From Oscillospiraceae bacterium (GTDB taxonomy: Bacteria > Bacillota > Clostridia > Oscillospirales > Ruminococcaceae), in the NCBI GenBank assembly GCA_021201235.1, contig JAJQFI010000024.1, forward strand, positions 124,001-188,000: 64,000 bases of DNA, written 5' to 3'. Shown piece after piece: positions 40,445-49,734 of this stretch. The notes below the pieces were generated by a model. It was not told where the DNA came from. It saw only the letters and a program-made list of their open reading frames with translations, and did no database searches. Positions within the stretch are counted from its first letter, which is position 1. Every line of letters starts with the position of its first letter. Made by a program: the position numbers and the translations under genes.

Positions 40445-41776
40445 TTAACTTTCCGAGATTATAAATGTCGTGATACTGTAGGAATCGAGGACATATCCGA
40501 AGGTATTTTCGCTGTAGGAAATGTTGCCTGTTCTCGCGAGACTCTGGGTTTTGCTTGTCGTATAAGCTTCAATATAGCCGATATCAAAGCCCAGATTGCT
40601 TAGATTGAAATGCTGTTCATAGTCGTTCTCGGAATTATTGATTACAACTATGACAATCTCATCATCGGATTTAAAAGCAGAGACACTTATGCCATCGGCG
40701 GGTTCTTCCGTTGCGTCGATTCTTACATATCCCGGACGAACAAATTTAGAATACTGTGCCATGCAATAGCCACGCTTGGTGATATCTCCGTATTCGTCGA
40801 TAGGACCGTAGAATCTTCGGATATACCACCAGATATATGCTTGGAAATTGCCCTCAGTCAAAGCATCAGAAATATGCTCCGCGGTTTCCAATGCTTCGGG
40901 CCACATATCGGCGATTGACGTTGAATTCGGGTATATCATCTCGGTTACCCAAAGCTCCTTGCCTTCGCCCAGCTCTTCAAACAACGGATATTCAAAATCC
41001 GATACCTTAGTGCCATAAAGATGTGTTGCAAAGATATCTATCTTCTCAAGAGCTTCTTTGTCATTCAGAATTGCATCATAATACTCTTTGTCATAGTTAT
41101 ACGATTCCGGAGTCATTAGCTTGCAATCAATTACGTCTGAGTAATTAAGAATGAAGTCCATAATCTCTTCCGTCGTCCACGAAACCCAGCCTGAATTCGA
41201 TAAATCAGGCTCATTCTGGAATGATATCGCATAAATCTCTATGCCGTTTTCCTTCATATAGGTGACATAGTTATTAAGATGCTCGGCGTACTCCGCATAC
41301 TTGTCATGCTTGATGCGGATAGGATTGTCCTCTCCGGCTTTCTCGTAGCTTTCCATCATATCATCGGGTGCTGTCCAGGGAGATGCAATGATGATAGCGC
41401 CGTTATCCTGCGCCGCCTTGGCGGTGTCGAGATCTTCCGCCCATCTGTCGCTGTCAGGGTCAATGTGAAGTCTCAGAATTGTGAATCCGAGCTCATCCTC
41501 TCCGTTGCCAAAAGCAAGCTGTCTCTCCTCCTCGGTCAGATCCCCTATCCAGACAGGAAAGCTCGTTCCGCCGAAGCCGATTATTGTCTGGTATTCTGTA
41601 CTCGCAGAAACCTCAATAACTTCTGATTCGACCGTATCGGTGTAATCTGGTGTGAAAAGCTCGTCGTCACGAATCTTCGTCTCTTCTTCAACCTCTGTGC
41701 TCGCGCAGGAAACAAGCGGCAAAAGCATCAGAACGGCAAGAATCAAAGACAAAGCCTTTTTAAGTATTTGCTTCAT
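40445..41776 (-). CDS. GH30 family xylanase-like lipoprotein (copy A)
   Basis: Lipobox LVSCAS; TIIGFGGTSFPVWIGDL, SFQNEPD (acid/base Glu), ELWVTEMIYPNS (nucleophile Glu), AYIWWYIRRFYGP. Confidence 0.9.
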   Translation of the reverse strand: MKQILKKALSLILAVLMLLPLVSCASTEVEEETKIRDDELFTPDYTDTVESEVIEVSASTEYQTIIGFGGTSFPVWIGDLTEEERQLAFGNGEDELGFTILRLHIDPDSDRWAEDLDTAKAAQDNGAIIIASPWTAPDDMMESYEKAGEDNPIRIKHDKYAEYAEHLNNYVTYMKENGIEIYAISFQNEPDLSNSGWVSWTTEEIMDFILNYSDVIDCKLMTPESYNYDKEYYDAILNDKEALEKIDIFATHLYGTKVSDFEYPLFEELGEGKELWVTEMIYPNSTSIADMWPEALETAEHISDALTEGNFQAYIWWYIRRFYGPIDEYGDITKRGYCMAQYSKFVRPGYVRIDATEEPADGISVSAFKSDDEIVIVVINNSENDYEQHFNLSNLGFDIGYIEAYTTSKTQSLARTGNISYSENTFGYVLDSYSITTFIISES

Positions 41777-41795
41777 AGTAATCCTCCAAGATAAA

Positions 41796-43463
41796 TCAGT
41801 ATTCCGAAATCACAAATGTTGTAACGCTGTAAGCACCGAGAACATATCCGAAGCTGTCATCATCGTATGCAATGTTTCCTGTCCTCTCAAGGCTTACATT
41901 TTCATCGGTAGTATACGCCTCGATATAGCCTATATCAAAGTCCAGACCGTTTATATCAAACGTCTGAGCGTACTTCTTGCCCGAATCGTTAATAGCTACA
42001 ACAACCAACTTTCCGTCACTCTTGTAGGCTGACACGCTCACTCCGGTAGCAGGCGTTTCGGTTGCCGATACCCTTACATATCCGGGGCGAACAAATTTGG
42101 AGTACTGTGCCATGCAGTAGCCTCGTTTGGTAATCTCGCCATCTTCGCCGAGCGGTCCATAGAATCTTTTTATGTACCACCACAGATACGCCTGAAAATT
42201 CCCCTTCACAAGAGAATTATGCACGCTCTGGGCAACGCCTATGGCATAATCCCAATCATTTGCATCATATTGATCACCGTTGGTTCCTGAGGGGTCAATA
42301 ATTTCTGTCATCCATAGCTCCTTGCCGGTGCCCTTGCTCTCGAAGAGCGAATAGCTGTAATCGGATGTGGATGTACCGTACAGGTGTGTTGCAAATATAT
42401 CAATTCGTTTCAGTGCATTTGAATTATTCAGAATCGCATTATAGAAATCTTTCTTATACTGGAACGATTCCGGAGTCATCAGCTTACAGTCTATAGCATC
42501 GGAATAATTGACTATAAAGTCGATAATCTCGTCAGTTGTCCACCAAACCCAATCATAAGCATAATCAGGCTCATTTTGGAACGAAACGGCATATATCTCT
42601 ACACCCTTGCCTGACATATACTTGACAAAATCATTGATATACTCGGCATAATCGGCATAGCATGAATGCTTGACTCTCAAAGCATCGGAATCACCTGACT
42701 TTGTGAAATTCTCAAGCATACTCGAAGGCGCACTCCATACGGAAGCAATGACAAGCGCCCCGCTATCATAAGCCGCCTTTGCTGTTGCAACCTCTTTTGA
42801 CCAGTTGCTCTTGACAGGATCTATGTGTATTCTCAGAATCGTAAAGCCCAAATCGTCTTCATCGTTTCCGAAAACGGTTTCTCTTTCCGATGCTGTAAGG
42901 TCACCGGCGGCATTCCATGCGGGATAGTTCATTCCGCCAAAGCCGATAATAGTCTGGTACTCGGTGCCCGCAGATATTGTAACGGTTTTGGATGATGTCG
43001 CGCCACTGTAATTCGGTGTGTAAAGCTCGTCGTCGCGGATGTCATCGCCGGATGTCGAAGCCGTAGTTGCCGCAGTTGTGGCGGCAGTGGTTGCAGCGGT
43101 TGTTGCTGATGTCGTGGTTGCCGCTGTAGTAGTTACTGTAGTGGTCGTGGCAACAGTTGTAGTAGCAGGCGTAGTAGTCGCTTCAGTTGTCGTTGTAACT
43201 ACAGTGGTTGTAGCTTCGGTAGTTGTCGTAGCCTCCGTGGTTGTAGTCACAGTTGTCGTTACTTCGGAAGTCGTAACCTCTGAGGTTGTAACTTCTTCGG
43301 TAGTGGTTGAAACTGTAATTTCTTCTGTTGTCGGGACATCTGAAGTAACGATTGATGGTTCCGGGACTGTATCCTCACTCGCCGTACTTGCGCATCCGGC
43401 AAACATTGTAACAGTCATAACGAAAGCGGTGATCAAAGCCGCAAGGCGATTGTAAAATTTCAT
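41796..43463 (-). CDS. GH30 family xylanase-like lipoprotein with long Thr-rich stalk (copy B)
   Basis: Lipobox MFAGCAS at ATG 43463; Thr-rich linker; TIIGFGGMNYPAWNAAGDL, SFQNEPDYAYDWVWWT, ELWMTEIIDPSG, AYLWWYIKRFYGP. Confidence 0.92.
   Translation of the reverse strand: MKFYNRLAALITAFVMTVTMFAGCASTASEDTVPEPSIVTSDVPTTEEITVSTTTEEVTTSEVTTSEVTTTVTTTTEATTTTEATTTVVTTTTEATTTPATTTVATTTTVTTTAATTTSATTAATTAATTAATTASTSGDDIRDDELYTPNYSGATSSKTVTISAGTEYQTIIGFGGMNYPAWNAAGDLTASERETVFGNDEDDLGFTILRIHIDPVKSNWSKEVATAKAAYDSGALVIASVWSAPSSMLENFTKSGDSDALRVKHSCYADYAEYINDFVKYMSGKGVEIYAVSFQNEPDYAYDWVWWTTDEIIDFIVNYSDAIDCKLMTPESFQYKKDFYNAILNNSNALKRIDIFATHLYGTSTSDYSYSLFESKGTGKELWMTEIIDPSGTNGDQYDANDWDYAIGVAQSVHNSLVKGNFQAYLWWYIKRFYGPLGEDGEITKRGYCMAQYSKFVRPGYVRVSATETPATGVSVSAYKSDGKLVVVAINDSGKKYAQTFDINGLDFDIGYIEAYTTDENVSLERTGNIAYDDDSFGYVLGAYSVTTFVISEY
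43045..43335 (-). repeat. Low-complexity Thr-rich linker-coding repeat in GH30 copy B
   Basis: Encodes TTTTEATTTTEATTTVVTTTTEATTTPATTT...AATTAATTAATT. Confidence 0.9.
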
Positions 43464-43497
43464 AATATGTGTTTGTCCTTTCAAGCGACTTATGTTT

Positions 43498-43526
43498 ATT
43501 TTAACATATACTTTCGTGAAAGTAAA
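43498..43526 (-). promoter_or_regulatory. Promoter of the GH30 pair with overlapping palindromic operator candidate
   Basis: Minus strand TTTACT-17 bp-TAAAAT; TACTTTC-GT-GAAAGTA inverted repeat 43509-43524 inside it. Confidence 0.55.
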
Positions 43527-43604
43527 TTGTCGCGGTAACAGTACTATATTTTTGACTATAGAATGATAAAAACCAACGCTCAAGAAAATATACTCTTGTC
43601 GTGG

Positions 43605-43633
43605 TTGATTTCGAGCCGAAAGAGTGATATAAT
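43605..43633 (+). promoter_or_regulatory. SigA promoter of the dnaD-like/dnaI-like operon
   Basis: TTGATT-17 bp-TATAAT, extended TGA. Confidence 0.75.
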
Positions 43634-43668
43634 ATCACTATCAATCCTAAGTCGAATGAGGCGTAATT

Positions 43669-44649
43669 ATGGCGGAAAAGGTATCACTGAAACTCAATAA
43701 TTCCAAGTGGAAAAGGTTCTTTTCCGTGCCGTGCGCGCTCGTCGACGACTACATAAGGCTTGCAGACGAATCGGCAATAAAGCTTATTTTGTATCTTATG
43801 TGCGACGAGTCGGACGAGATTGATAAGTCGGAGGTTTGCAAGAAATTAGGTATTAAGGAGAACGCGTTTGATGATGCGGTTATCTTCTGGAAAGAGATAG
43901 GTGTTATTGAATCCGGGAGTGTAACTGTTACTCCGGTCATAACAAAAGCCCCCACGGTAGTCTCCTCTGCTCCTGTTTCAAACGCAAAGGTTCGTCTGAA
44001 TTACTTTCCTAAGAGCATTTCCGATATGATTGATACTGACGAGTCCCTAAGAGAGCTATTCTCAGAAGCCGAGAAAACCGTCGGACGGCTCTTGAAGCAC
44101 ACAGAGCAGGAGCTCTTGATCAATCTTCGGGATTACTATGGATTCGACACCCAGTCGATTATACTGATGCTCGAGTATTGCCGTGACTGCGGAAAGACTT
44201 CCGCCAAGAGTATTGAGAGCTTTGCGACAGAACTGTTCCAGAACGGCATTACAGGCTTTTTTGAGATTGACGCCGAAATCAAACGAAAAACGGAATACAA
44301 CTCCTTCGAAAACGAAGTCAGACGCGCACTGTTTCTCGAAACTAAGCCGACGGCAAAGCAATCGCAGTATATTTCATCGTGGCGTGAGATGGGATTCGGC
44401 ATCGAGATGATAAGCGAAGCACGCGAAAGATGCGTAAATCAGACTAACAAGCTTTCCTTCCCGTACATAAATAAAATATTGCAGTCTTGGGCTGAAAAAA
44501 GAATCTTTACCCGTGAAATGTTGGAAGCGGATGAAGCCAACAGGACAAAGCCGGCAGTAACGCAGATTGAAAGAAAATCCGGCAACAGCTCATTCGACTT
44601 AAACGAATTCGACAGCTTCACGCTTTCTCAATCACATTTAAACAAATAG
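43669..44649 (+). CDS. DnaD-domain protein (replication initiation)
   Basis: Two DnaD-like domains (HTEQELLINLRDYYGFDTQSIILMLEYC); upstream of DnaI/DnaC-like ATPase. Confidence 0.85.
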   Translation: MAEKVSLKLNNSKWKRFFSVPCALVDDYIRLADESAIKLILYLMCDESDEIDKSEVCKKLGIKENAFDDAVIFWKEIGVIESGSVTVTPVITKAPTVVSSAPVSNAKVRLNYFPKSISDMIDTDESLRELFSEAEKTVGRLLKHTEQELLINLRDYYGFDTQSIILMLEYCRDCGKTSAKSIESFATELFQNGITGFFEIDAEIKRKTEYNSFENEVRRALFLETKPTAKQSQYISSWREMGFGIEMISEARERCVNQTNKLSFPYINKILQSWAEKRIFTREMLEADEANRTKPAVTQIERKSGNSSFDLNEFDSFTLSQSHLNK

Positions 44650-44663
44650 CGGAGGTTACCATA

Positions 44664-45677
44664 ATGAAATACACCCAGGAAGCGGTAAACGCCGCCTATT
44701 CGGTCATCGAAGCAAGACGCCAGGATGCCTTGAATACATATGATGCTCATGTTCAGAGCATAAAAAAGAATCATCCCGAGATATACGAGATATTTCTTAA
44801 TATTTCCAAGACTTCGTCAAAGCTTGCCAAGGTCATTTTTTCGAAAGATCAAAACGGCAAACCTGCCGTCAACGTTTCCAAAGCAGTCGAAAAAATCAAA
44901 AACGAAAACTTAGAGGATCAGGAAAAGCTAAAAAATGCTCTCACTGCTTTTGGCTATCCAGAGGATTATCTGACTGTAAACTATACCTGCCCTATCTGCG
45001 GAGATACAGGCATTCATCTCGGAAACAGGTGCAAGTGTGCCGAAGAACTCATGACATCTTTCACGATTTCAAAGCTCAACGTGCAGTGCAAAATCAAGCT
45101 TCATAATTTCTCGGAGTTCGATCTTAGCTTCTATCCCGAAACATATCAGTATAACGGAACTGCTTACGATTGCAGAAACAGAATGGCTGAAATACTCAAT
45201 TTCTGCATTGGCTATGCAAACGGATTCTCCGAGCAATCGCAAAGTCTTTTCATGCTCGGCAAAACCGGACTCGGAAAAACTTTCTTGTCCTCCTGCATCG
45301 CAAACGAGCTTGTACGAAAGGGCATAAGCGTTGCTTTCGACTCTATTCAGAATTATCTCAGATATATTGAAAACGAACATTTCGGGCGTGCCGAAGGCGA
45401 CACTCTGGAGCTTCTTCTGAATGCCGAGCTTCTGATTCTTGACGATTTGGGATGCGAATTCAAATCCTCCTTCAATTCTGCCACTATCTATAATCTCATC
45501 AATTCAAGATGCAATATGGGCAAACCGACTATCGTGTCGTCTAACTTATCCATCAACGAGCTTTCCGAAAGATATGATGACAGAATCATATCTCGTCTCA
45601 TAGGAAATTACCACACGCTCCGATTTATCGGCGAGGATATCCGTCAGATCAAGAGGCGTGAGGGCATTTTCAACTGA
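44664..45677 (+). CDS. DnaC/DnaI-like helicase loader ATPase
   Basis: Zn-binding CPICGDTGIHLGNRCKC, Walker A MLGKTGLGKTFLSSCIANEL, LILDDLGCE. Confidence 0.92.
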   Translation: MKYTQEAVNAAYSVIEARRQDALNTYDAHVQSIKKNHPEIYEIFLNISKTSSKLAKVIFSKDQNGKPAVNVSKAVEKIKNENLEDQEKLKNALTAFGYPEDYLTVNYTCPICGDTGIHLGNRCKCAEELMTSFTISKLNVQCKIKLHNFSEFDLSFYPETYQYNGTAYDCRNRMAEILNFCIGYANGFSEQSQSLFMLGKTGLGKTFLSSCIANELVRKGISVAFDSIQNYLRYIENEHFGRAEGDTLELLLNAELLILDDLGCEFKSSFNSATIYNLINSRCNMGKPTIVSSNLSINELSERYDDRIISRLIGNYHTLRFIGEDIRQIKRREGIFN

Positions 45678-45709
45678 TATATTCCCACACTTTTCCTGAA
45701 GTGTTCACC

Positions 45710-45749
45710 AAGCATTAGACAAGCTTTCCGGTTTGTCTAATGCTTTTTT
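45710..45749 (+). terminator. Intrinsic terminator after the helicase-loader gene
   Basis: AAGCATTAGACAA...TTTGTCTAATGCTT followed by TTTT. Confidence 0.9.
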
Positions 45750-45818
45750 GACATCAAGGTGCTATAATATAAACAACAAATTCAAGGACAAACGTATTCA
45801 CATAACGGAGATGATATC

Positions 45819-46793
45819 ATGAACAAGAATACGAAAAAGAAAATAATAGGCACATCGATAGTATCCGCTTGTGCTTTGACAGCGGCATCTGCCTATCTCA
45901 TTCTTCAGAAAATTACAGACACAGCTCTGAAACGTGCTAAGCCCAAGCCAAGTAAAATCACAAAGCGAAAAGCAGATAAAAACGTTGAGCCGTCGGTGTT
46001 TGAAAGATTTGAAGAAGAGAAGAAGCTTGTTGTCGAAAAGCTGAACGGGCAAAGCCTCGAAGAGGTCAGCATAACAAGCCAGGATGATTTGAAGCTCATC
46101 GGACATTGGTGGCAGTGTGAAAATGCAAAAAGAACTGTTATCTGTTTCCACGGTTGGCACGTCACATGGGATTTGGATTTCGGTCTTTCGGCAGACTTTT
46201 TGCACGACAATGACTGCAATATCCTCTTCGTAGAGCAAAGAGCACACGGAAACAGCGAAGGAAAATACACCGGCTTCGGGCTCTTGGAAAGATATGATTG
46301 CCTTGACTGGATTTCATGGGTAAACGAAAGATGCGGAAATAAACTTCCCATCTACCTCTATGGTCTTTCAATGGGAGCATCGACCGTACTTATGGCAACC
46401 GGATTGAATCCTCCCAAAAACGTAAAAGGTGTCATCGCCGACAGTGCATATTCATCCGCAAGAGAAATCTGGCAACACGTCTTTGAAAAGAATTCCCGTA
46501 TTCCGTATAACAGAGTTGAAACCGTCTTCAACACCACAGCCGACAAGAAACTCCACACCGATACATCCTACACAGTTTCGGAAGCTCTCGAGAGCTGTAA
46601 TATTCCGGTTCTCCTGATACATGGAACTGAGGATGATATAGTTCCAATCGAAATGGCTTATGAAAACTACAACTCCTGTTCCGCTCCGAAAAAGCTATAT
46701 GCCGTCGACGATGCAGGACACTGCATGAACTACTTCATAGATAAGAGCGGCTATGAAGCAGAAATAAAGTCGTTCTGGGAACGCTGTGAATGA
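45819..46793 (+). CDS. Alpha/beta hydrolase
   Basis: N-terminal TM; VICFHGWHVTWD, YGLSMGASTVL nucleophile elbow, LLIHGTEDDIVP, DDAGHCMNY. Confidence 0.92.
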   Translation: MNKNTKKKIIGTSIVSACALTAASAYLILQKITDTALKRAKPKPSKITKRKADKNVEPSVFERFEEEKKLVVEKLNGQSLEEVSITSQDDLKLIGHWWQCENAKRTVICFHGWHVTWDLDFGLSADFLHDNDCNILFVEQRAHGNSEGKYTGFGLLERYDCLDWISWVNERCGNKLPIYLYGLSMGASTVLMATGLNPPKNVKGVIADSAYSSAREIWQHVFEKNSRIPYNRVETVFNTTADKKLHTDTSYTVSEALESCNIPVLLIHGTEDDIVPIEMAYENYNSCSAPKKLYAVDDAGHCMNYFIDKSGYEAEIKSFWERCE

Positions 46794-46802
46794 CACTACA
46801 CT

Positions 46803-46833
46803 AAAAAGCCGCCTCCGATTTACGGAGACGGCT
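46803..46833 (-). terminator. Terminator of tyrS
   Basis: Minus strand AGCCGTCTCCG-taaat-CGGAGGCGGCT-TTTT. Confidence 0.8.
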
Positions 46834-46847
46834 ATTATTGTACCTGA

Positions 46848-48047
46848 TTATTTCTTAATAAGCCTTACAACCTGCTTTTTTCCTCTCTTGAGAATTACTT
46901 CAGAAAAAAGGTCAACGTCAAGTGAAACATCAGTGACCTTCTCGTCATTGAGAGTAACTCCGCCTTGCTGGATGAGCCTTCTTGCCTCTCCTTTACTCGG
47001 CGCAAGCTTTGTCGCCACCATGGCATCGAGAATACCAATAAAATCAGTTTCAAACTCAAAAGTGGGCATATTCTCGTTGGAGCCGGAGCCGCCAAACACC
47101 GCTCTCGCCGCGACAAGAGCCTTGTCGGCTTCTTCCTCACCATGAACGAGCTTTGTAAGCTCATATGCGAGAATCTCTTTTGCTTTGTTAAGCTCGCTTC
47201 CCTCCCATGAATCCATTTCGTCGATTTGCTCAAGAGGTAGGAATGTGAGCATCCTTATGCACTTCATAACATCGGCATCGCCAACATTTCTCCAATACTG
47301 GAAGAAGTCATAAGGAGAGGTCTTGTTCGGGTCAAGCCATACTGCACCGCTCTGGGTCTTGCCCATCTTCTTGCCTTCAGAGTTAAGAAGAAGAGTTATG
47401 GTCATAGCATAGGCATCCTTGCCAAGCTTCTTTCTTATAAGCTCTGTACCGCCGAGCATATTAGACCACTGATCGTCTCCGCCGAACTGCATGTTGCAGC
47501 CGTAATGCTGATACAGATAGTAGAAGTCATAAGACTGCATAATCATGTAGTTGAATTCAAGGAAGGAAAGCCCTTTTTCCATTCTCTGCTTGTAGCACTC
47601 AGCACGAAGCATATTGTTTACAGAAAAGCAAGGTCCGACCTCTCTCAAAAGCTCGATATAATTGAGATTCAAAAGCCAGTCGGCATTATTGACCATTATG
47701 GCCTTGTCGTTGCCGAATTCGATGAAACGCTCCATCTGCTTCTTGAAGCAATCGCAGTTGTGCTGAATAGTTTCAGCAGTCATCATCGAGCGCATATCGG
47801 TTCTGCCCGAAGGGTCGCCGATATAACCGGTTCCACCTCCGATAAGTACGACGGGACGGTTTCCTGCCATCTGGAGTCTCTTCATAAGGCAAAGAGCCAT
47901 GAAATGTCCGACATGCAAAGAGTCGGCAGTCGGGTCGAAGCCGATATAGAACGTTGCCTTGCCGTTGTTGATAAGCTCTCTGATCTCTTCTTCATCGGTG
48001 ACCTGAGCTATAAGCCCCCTTGTCTTGAGTTCTTCGTAAATCTGCAT
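46848..48047 (-). CDS. tyrS: Tyrosyl-tRNA synthetase
   Basis: [48 protein letters not shown]-terminal S4 domain. Confidence 0.97.
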   Translation of the reverse strand: MQIYEELKTRGLIAQVTDEEEIRELINNGKATFYIGFDPTADSLHVGHFMALCLMKRLQMAGNRPVVLIGGGTGYIGDPSGRTDMRSMMTAETIQHNCDCFKKQMERFIEFGNDKAIMVNNADWLLNLNYIELLREVGPCFSVNNMLRAECYKQRMEKGLSFLEFNYMIMQSYDFYYLYQHYGCNMQFGGDDQWSNMLGGTELIRKKLGKDAYAMTITLLLNSEGKKMGKTQSGAVWLDPNKTSPYDFFQYWRNVGDADVMKCIRMLTFLPLEQIDEMDSWEGSELNKAKEILAYELTKLVHGEEEADKALVAARAVFGGSGSNENMPTFEFETDFIGILDAMVATKLAPSKGEARRLIQQGGVTLNDEKVTDVSLDVDLFSEVILKRGKKQVVRLIKK

Positions 48048-48086
48048 TTAAATTTCCTCGTTTCATCTCTTTGTGGTAGATAAACC

Positions 48087-48115
48087 ATCTTAACACGGGA
48101 AATTAAATTTGTCAA
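48087..48115 (-). promoter_or_regulatory. SigA promoter of tyrS
   Basis: TTGACA-17 bp-TAAGAT. Confidence 0.7.
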
Positions 48116-48118
48116 GGG

Positions 48119-48889
48119 CTATACTTTGGATTTTATCCTTGACAACGCACTTTTTTCGACTCTTGAAACCTGCGCCTGAGAAATGCCGATTTCGTTTGCT
48201 ACCTCGACCTGTGTCTTGCCCTGATAGAATCTCAGATAGAGAATATTTTTCTCTCTGTCCGAGAGCATTTTTATCGCTTCACGGAGCAATAGCTCATCTA
48301 TCCAACCCTCATCGCTTGAGCTGTCTCCGAGCTGGTCCAGAACATAGAGGGTGTCGCCAGTACTCGAATATACCGGCTCGTATATCGAAACCGGGTCGCT
48401 GATTGATTCGAGAGCAAAGACGACCTCCGATTCTTTCACATCCAGTTCTTTTGCTATATCTCTGGCAGTAGGCTCAGTATCGCTTGATGCGGTCAGCCTT
48501 TCTTTAGCCTGCATTGCCCGATATGCCAAATCCCTCGTTGAACGTGACACTCTTATCGCATTGTCATCGCGAAGATATCTTCTCAGCTCGCCTGTTATCA
48601 TCGGTACGGCGTATGTTGAAAACTTCACATCGAGATTTATGTTGAAGTTGTCTATCGCCTTGATAAGACCTACAACGCCGACCTGAAACAAATCGTCAGG
48701 AGGCGTTCCTCTCGACATAAACTTCTGAATCACGCTTAGAACAAGTCGAAGGTTTCCCTGAATCAGCTCGTCCCTCGCCTTTTTGTCACCCTGTTTTACT
48801 TTTACCAATAGCTCCATTTTCTTGTCTTCACTCAGGACTTTCAAGTCTCTTGTGTTGACGCCGCTTATCTCAACCTTACTGTATTGCAT
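48119..48889 (-). CDS. sigG: RNA polymerase sporulation sigma factor SigG
   Basis: SKVEISGVNTRDLKVLS N-terminus typical of SigG; FQVGVVGLIKAIDNFN; located directly downstream of spoIIGA-sigE. Confidence 0.95.
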   Translation of the reverse strand: MQYSKVEISGVNTRDLKVLSEDKKMELLVKVKQGDKKARDELIQGNLRLVLSVIQKFMSRGTPPDDLFQVGVVGLIKAIDNFNINLDVKFSTYAVPMITGELRRYLRDDNAIRVSRSTRDLAYRAMQAKERLTASSDTEPTARDIAKELDVKESEVVFALESISDPVSIYEPVYSSTGDTLYVLDQLGDSSSDEGWIDELLLREAIKMLSDREKNILYLRFYQGKTQVEVANEIGISQAQVSRVEKSALSRIKSKV

Positions 48890-48895
48890 ATAAGT

Positions 48896-48962
48896 ATACA
48901 CTCCGGATAATGATTGATTCTTTCCAAACGGAAAATCTTATATCATTATTGCCGGAGTGTAT
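48896..48962 (-). promoter_or_regulatory. sigG leader hairpin sequestering the RBS
   Basis: Minus strand ATACACTCCGG(CA)ATAATGAT...ATCATTATCCGGAGTGTAT; 11+8 bp perfect pairing; GGAG RBS inside the 3' arm. Confidence 0.85.
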
Positions 48963-48973
48963 ATTTACTATTC
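48945..48973 (-). promoter_or_regulatory. Candidate sigma-F promoter of sigG
   Basis: GAATA-15 bp-GGCAATAAT; the -10 fits GGNNANANT at every defined position. Confidence 0.55.
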
Positions 48974-49007
48974 AAGAAAAGTCTTCGGCATTATCTGGAA
49001 ATCATGC

Positions 49008-49721
49008 TCAGCATATAGCCTCCAACTCTTTTTTCAATTCTTTTAAAATTCTCTTTTCGAGTCTCGAAATATATGACTGAGATATTCCCACAACGTCCGC
49101 AACTTCCTTCTGGGTCATCTCTCTGCCGCCGTTCAATCCAAAGCGCATCTGCATTATGAGCTTTTCTCTGCCGCTAAGGGAATCAACGGCTTTTATGAGA
49201 AGCTGTACCTCTGTCTCGCCTTCAAGCTTCTGGTAAACCTCATCGGGCTCGGTACCGATTACATCCGAAAGAAGAAGCTCGTTTCCGTTCCAGTCGATAT
49301 TGAGGGGTTCATCTATAGAAACTTCATTCTTTTGTTGATTGGTCTTTCTTAAGTACATCAGTATCTCATTTTCGATGCACCTTGAGGCATAGGTTGCAAG
49401 CTTGATGTTCTTTTCCGGATTGAAAGTATTGACTGCTTTTATAAGTCCTATTGTTCCGATTGAGATTAAGTCTTCAATCCCTATTCCTGTAGACTCAAAC
49501 TTTTTCGATATGTAGACGACAAGCCGAAGATTATGAGTAATCAGTATCTCTCTTGCCTTCTTGGGATTAGTTGTGAGCATTTCAAACACTCGCTTCTCTT
49601 CTTCGCCTTTTAATGGTGGCGGAAGGGTGTCAGAGCCATTGATATAGTCGACTGGCGAAGCTATTCCTAAAAGCTTAAGAATTCTTATCCTGATTTCTCT
49701 CAAAAATTTCGGCTTTTCCAT
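49008..49721 (-). CDS. sigE: RNA polymerase sporulation sigma factor SigE (pro-form)
   Basis: [75 protein letters not shown] 49721 with GAAAGGA RBS. Confidence 0.96.
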   Translation of the reverse strand: MEKPKFLREIRIRILKLLGIASPVDYINGSDTLPPPLKGEEEKRVFEMLTTNPKKAREILITHNLRLVVYISKKFESTGIGIEDLISIGTIGLIKAVNTFNPEKNIKLATYASRCIENEILMYLRKTNQQKNEVSIDEPLNIDWNGNELLLSDVIGTEPDEVYQKLEGETEVQLLIKAVDSLSGREKLIMQMRFGLNGGREMTQKEVADVVGISQSYISRLEKRILKELKKELEAIC

Positions 49722-49734
49722 TGCTAAAGTCCTT

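Noticed and set aside
43045-43335. Repeat array considered as a possible CRISPR or VNTR locus
   Set aside because: Continuous in-frame Thr-rich codons with no spacer structure; explained as a linker.
43039-43455. 138-aa Val-rich plus-strand ORF (VVVVASVVVV...)
   Set aside because: Complement of the Thr-rich linker codons of GH30 copy B; an artefact of repeat composition.
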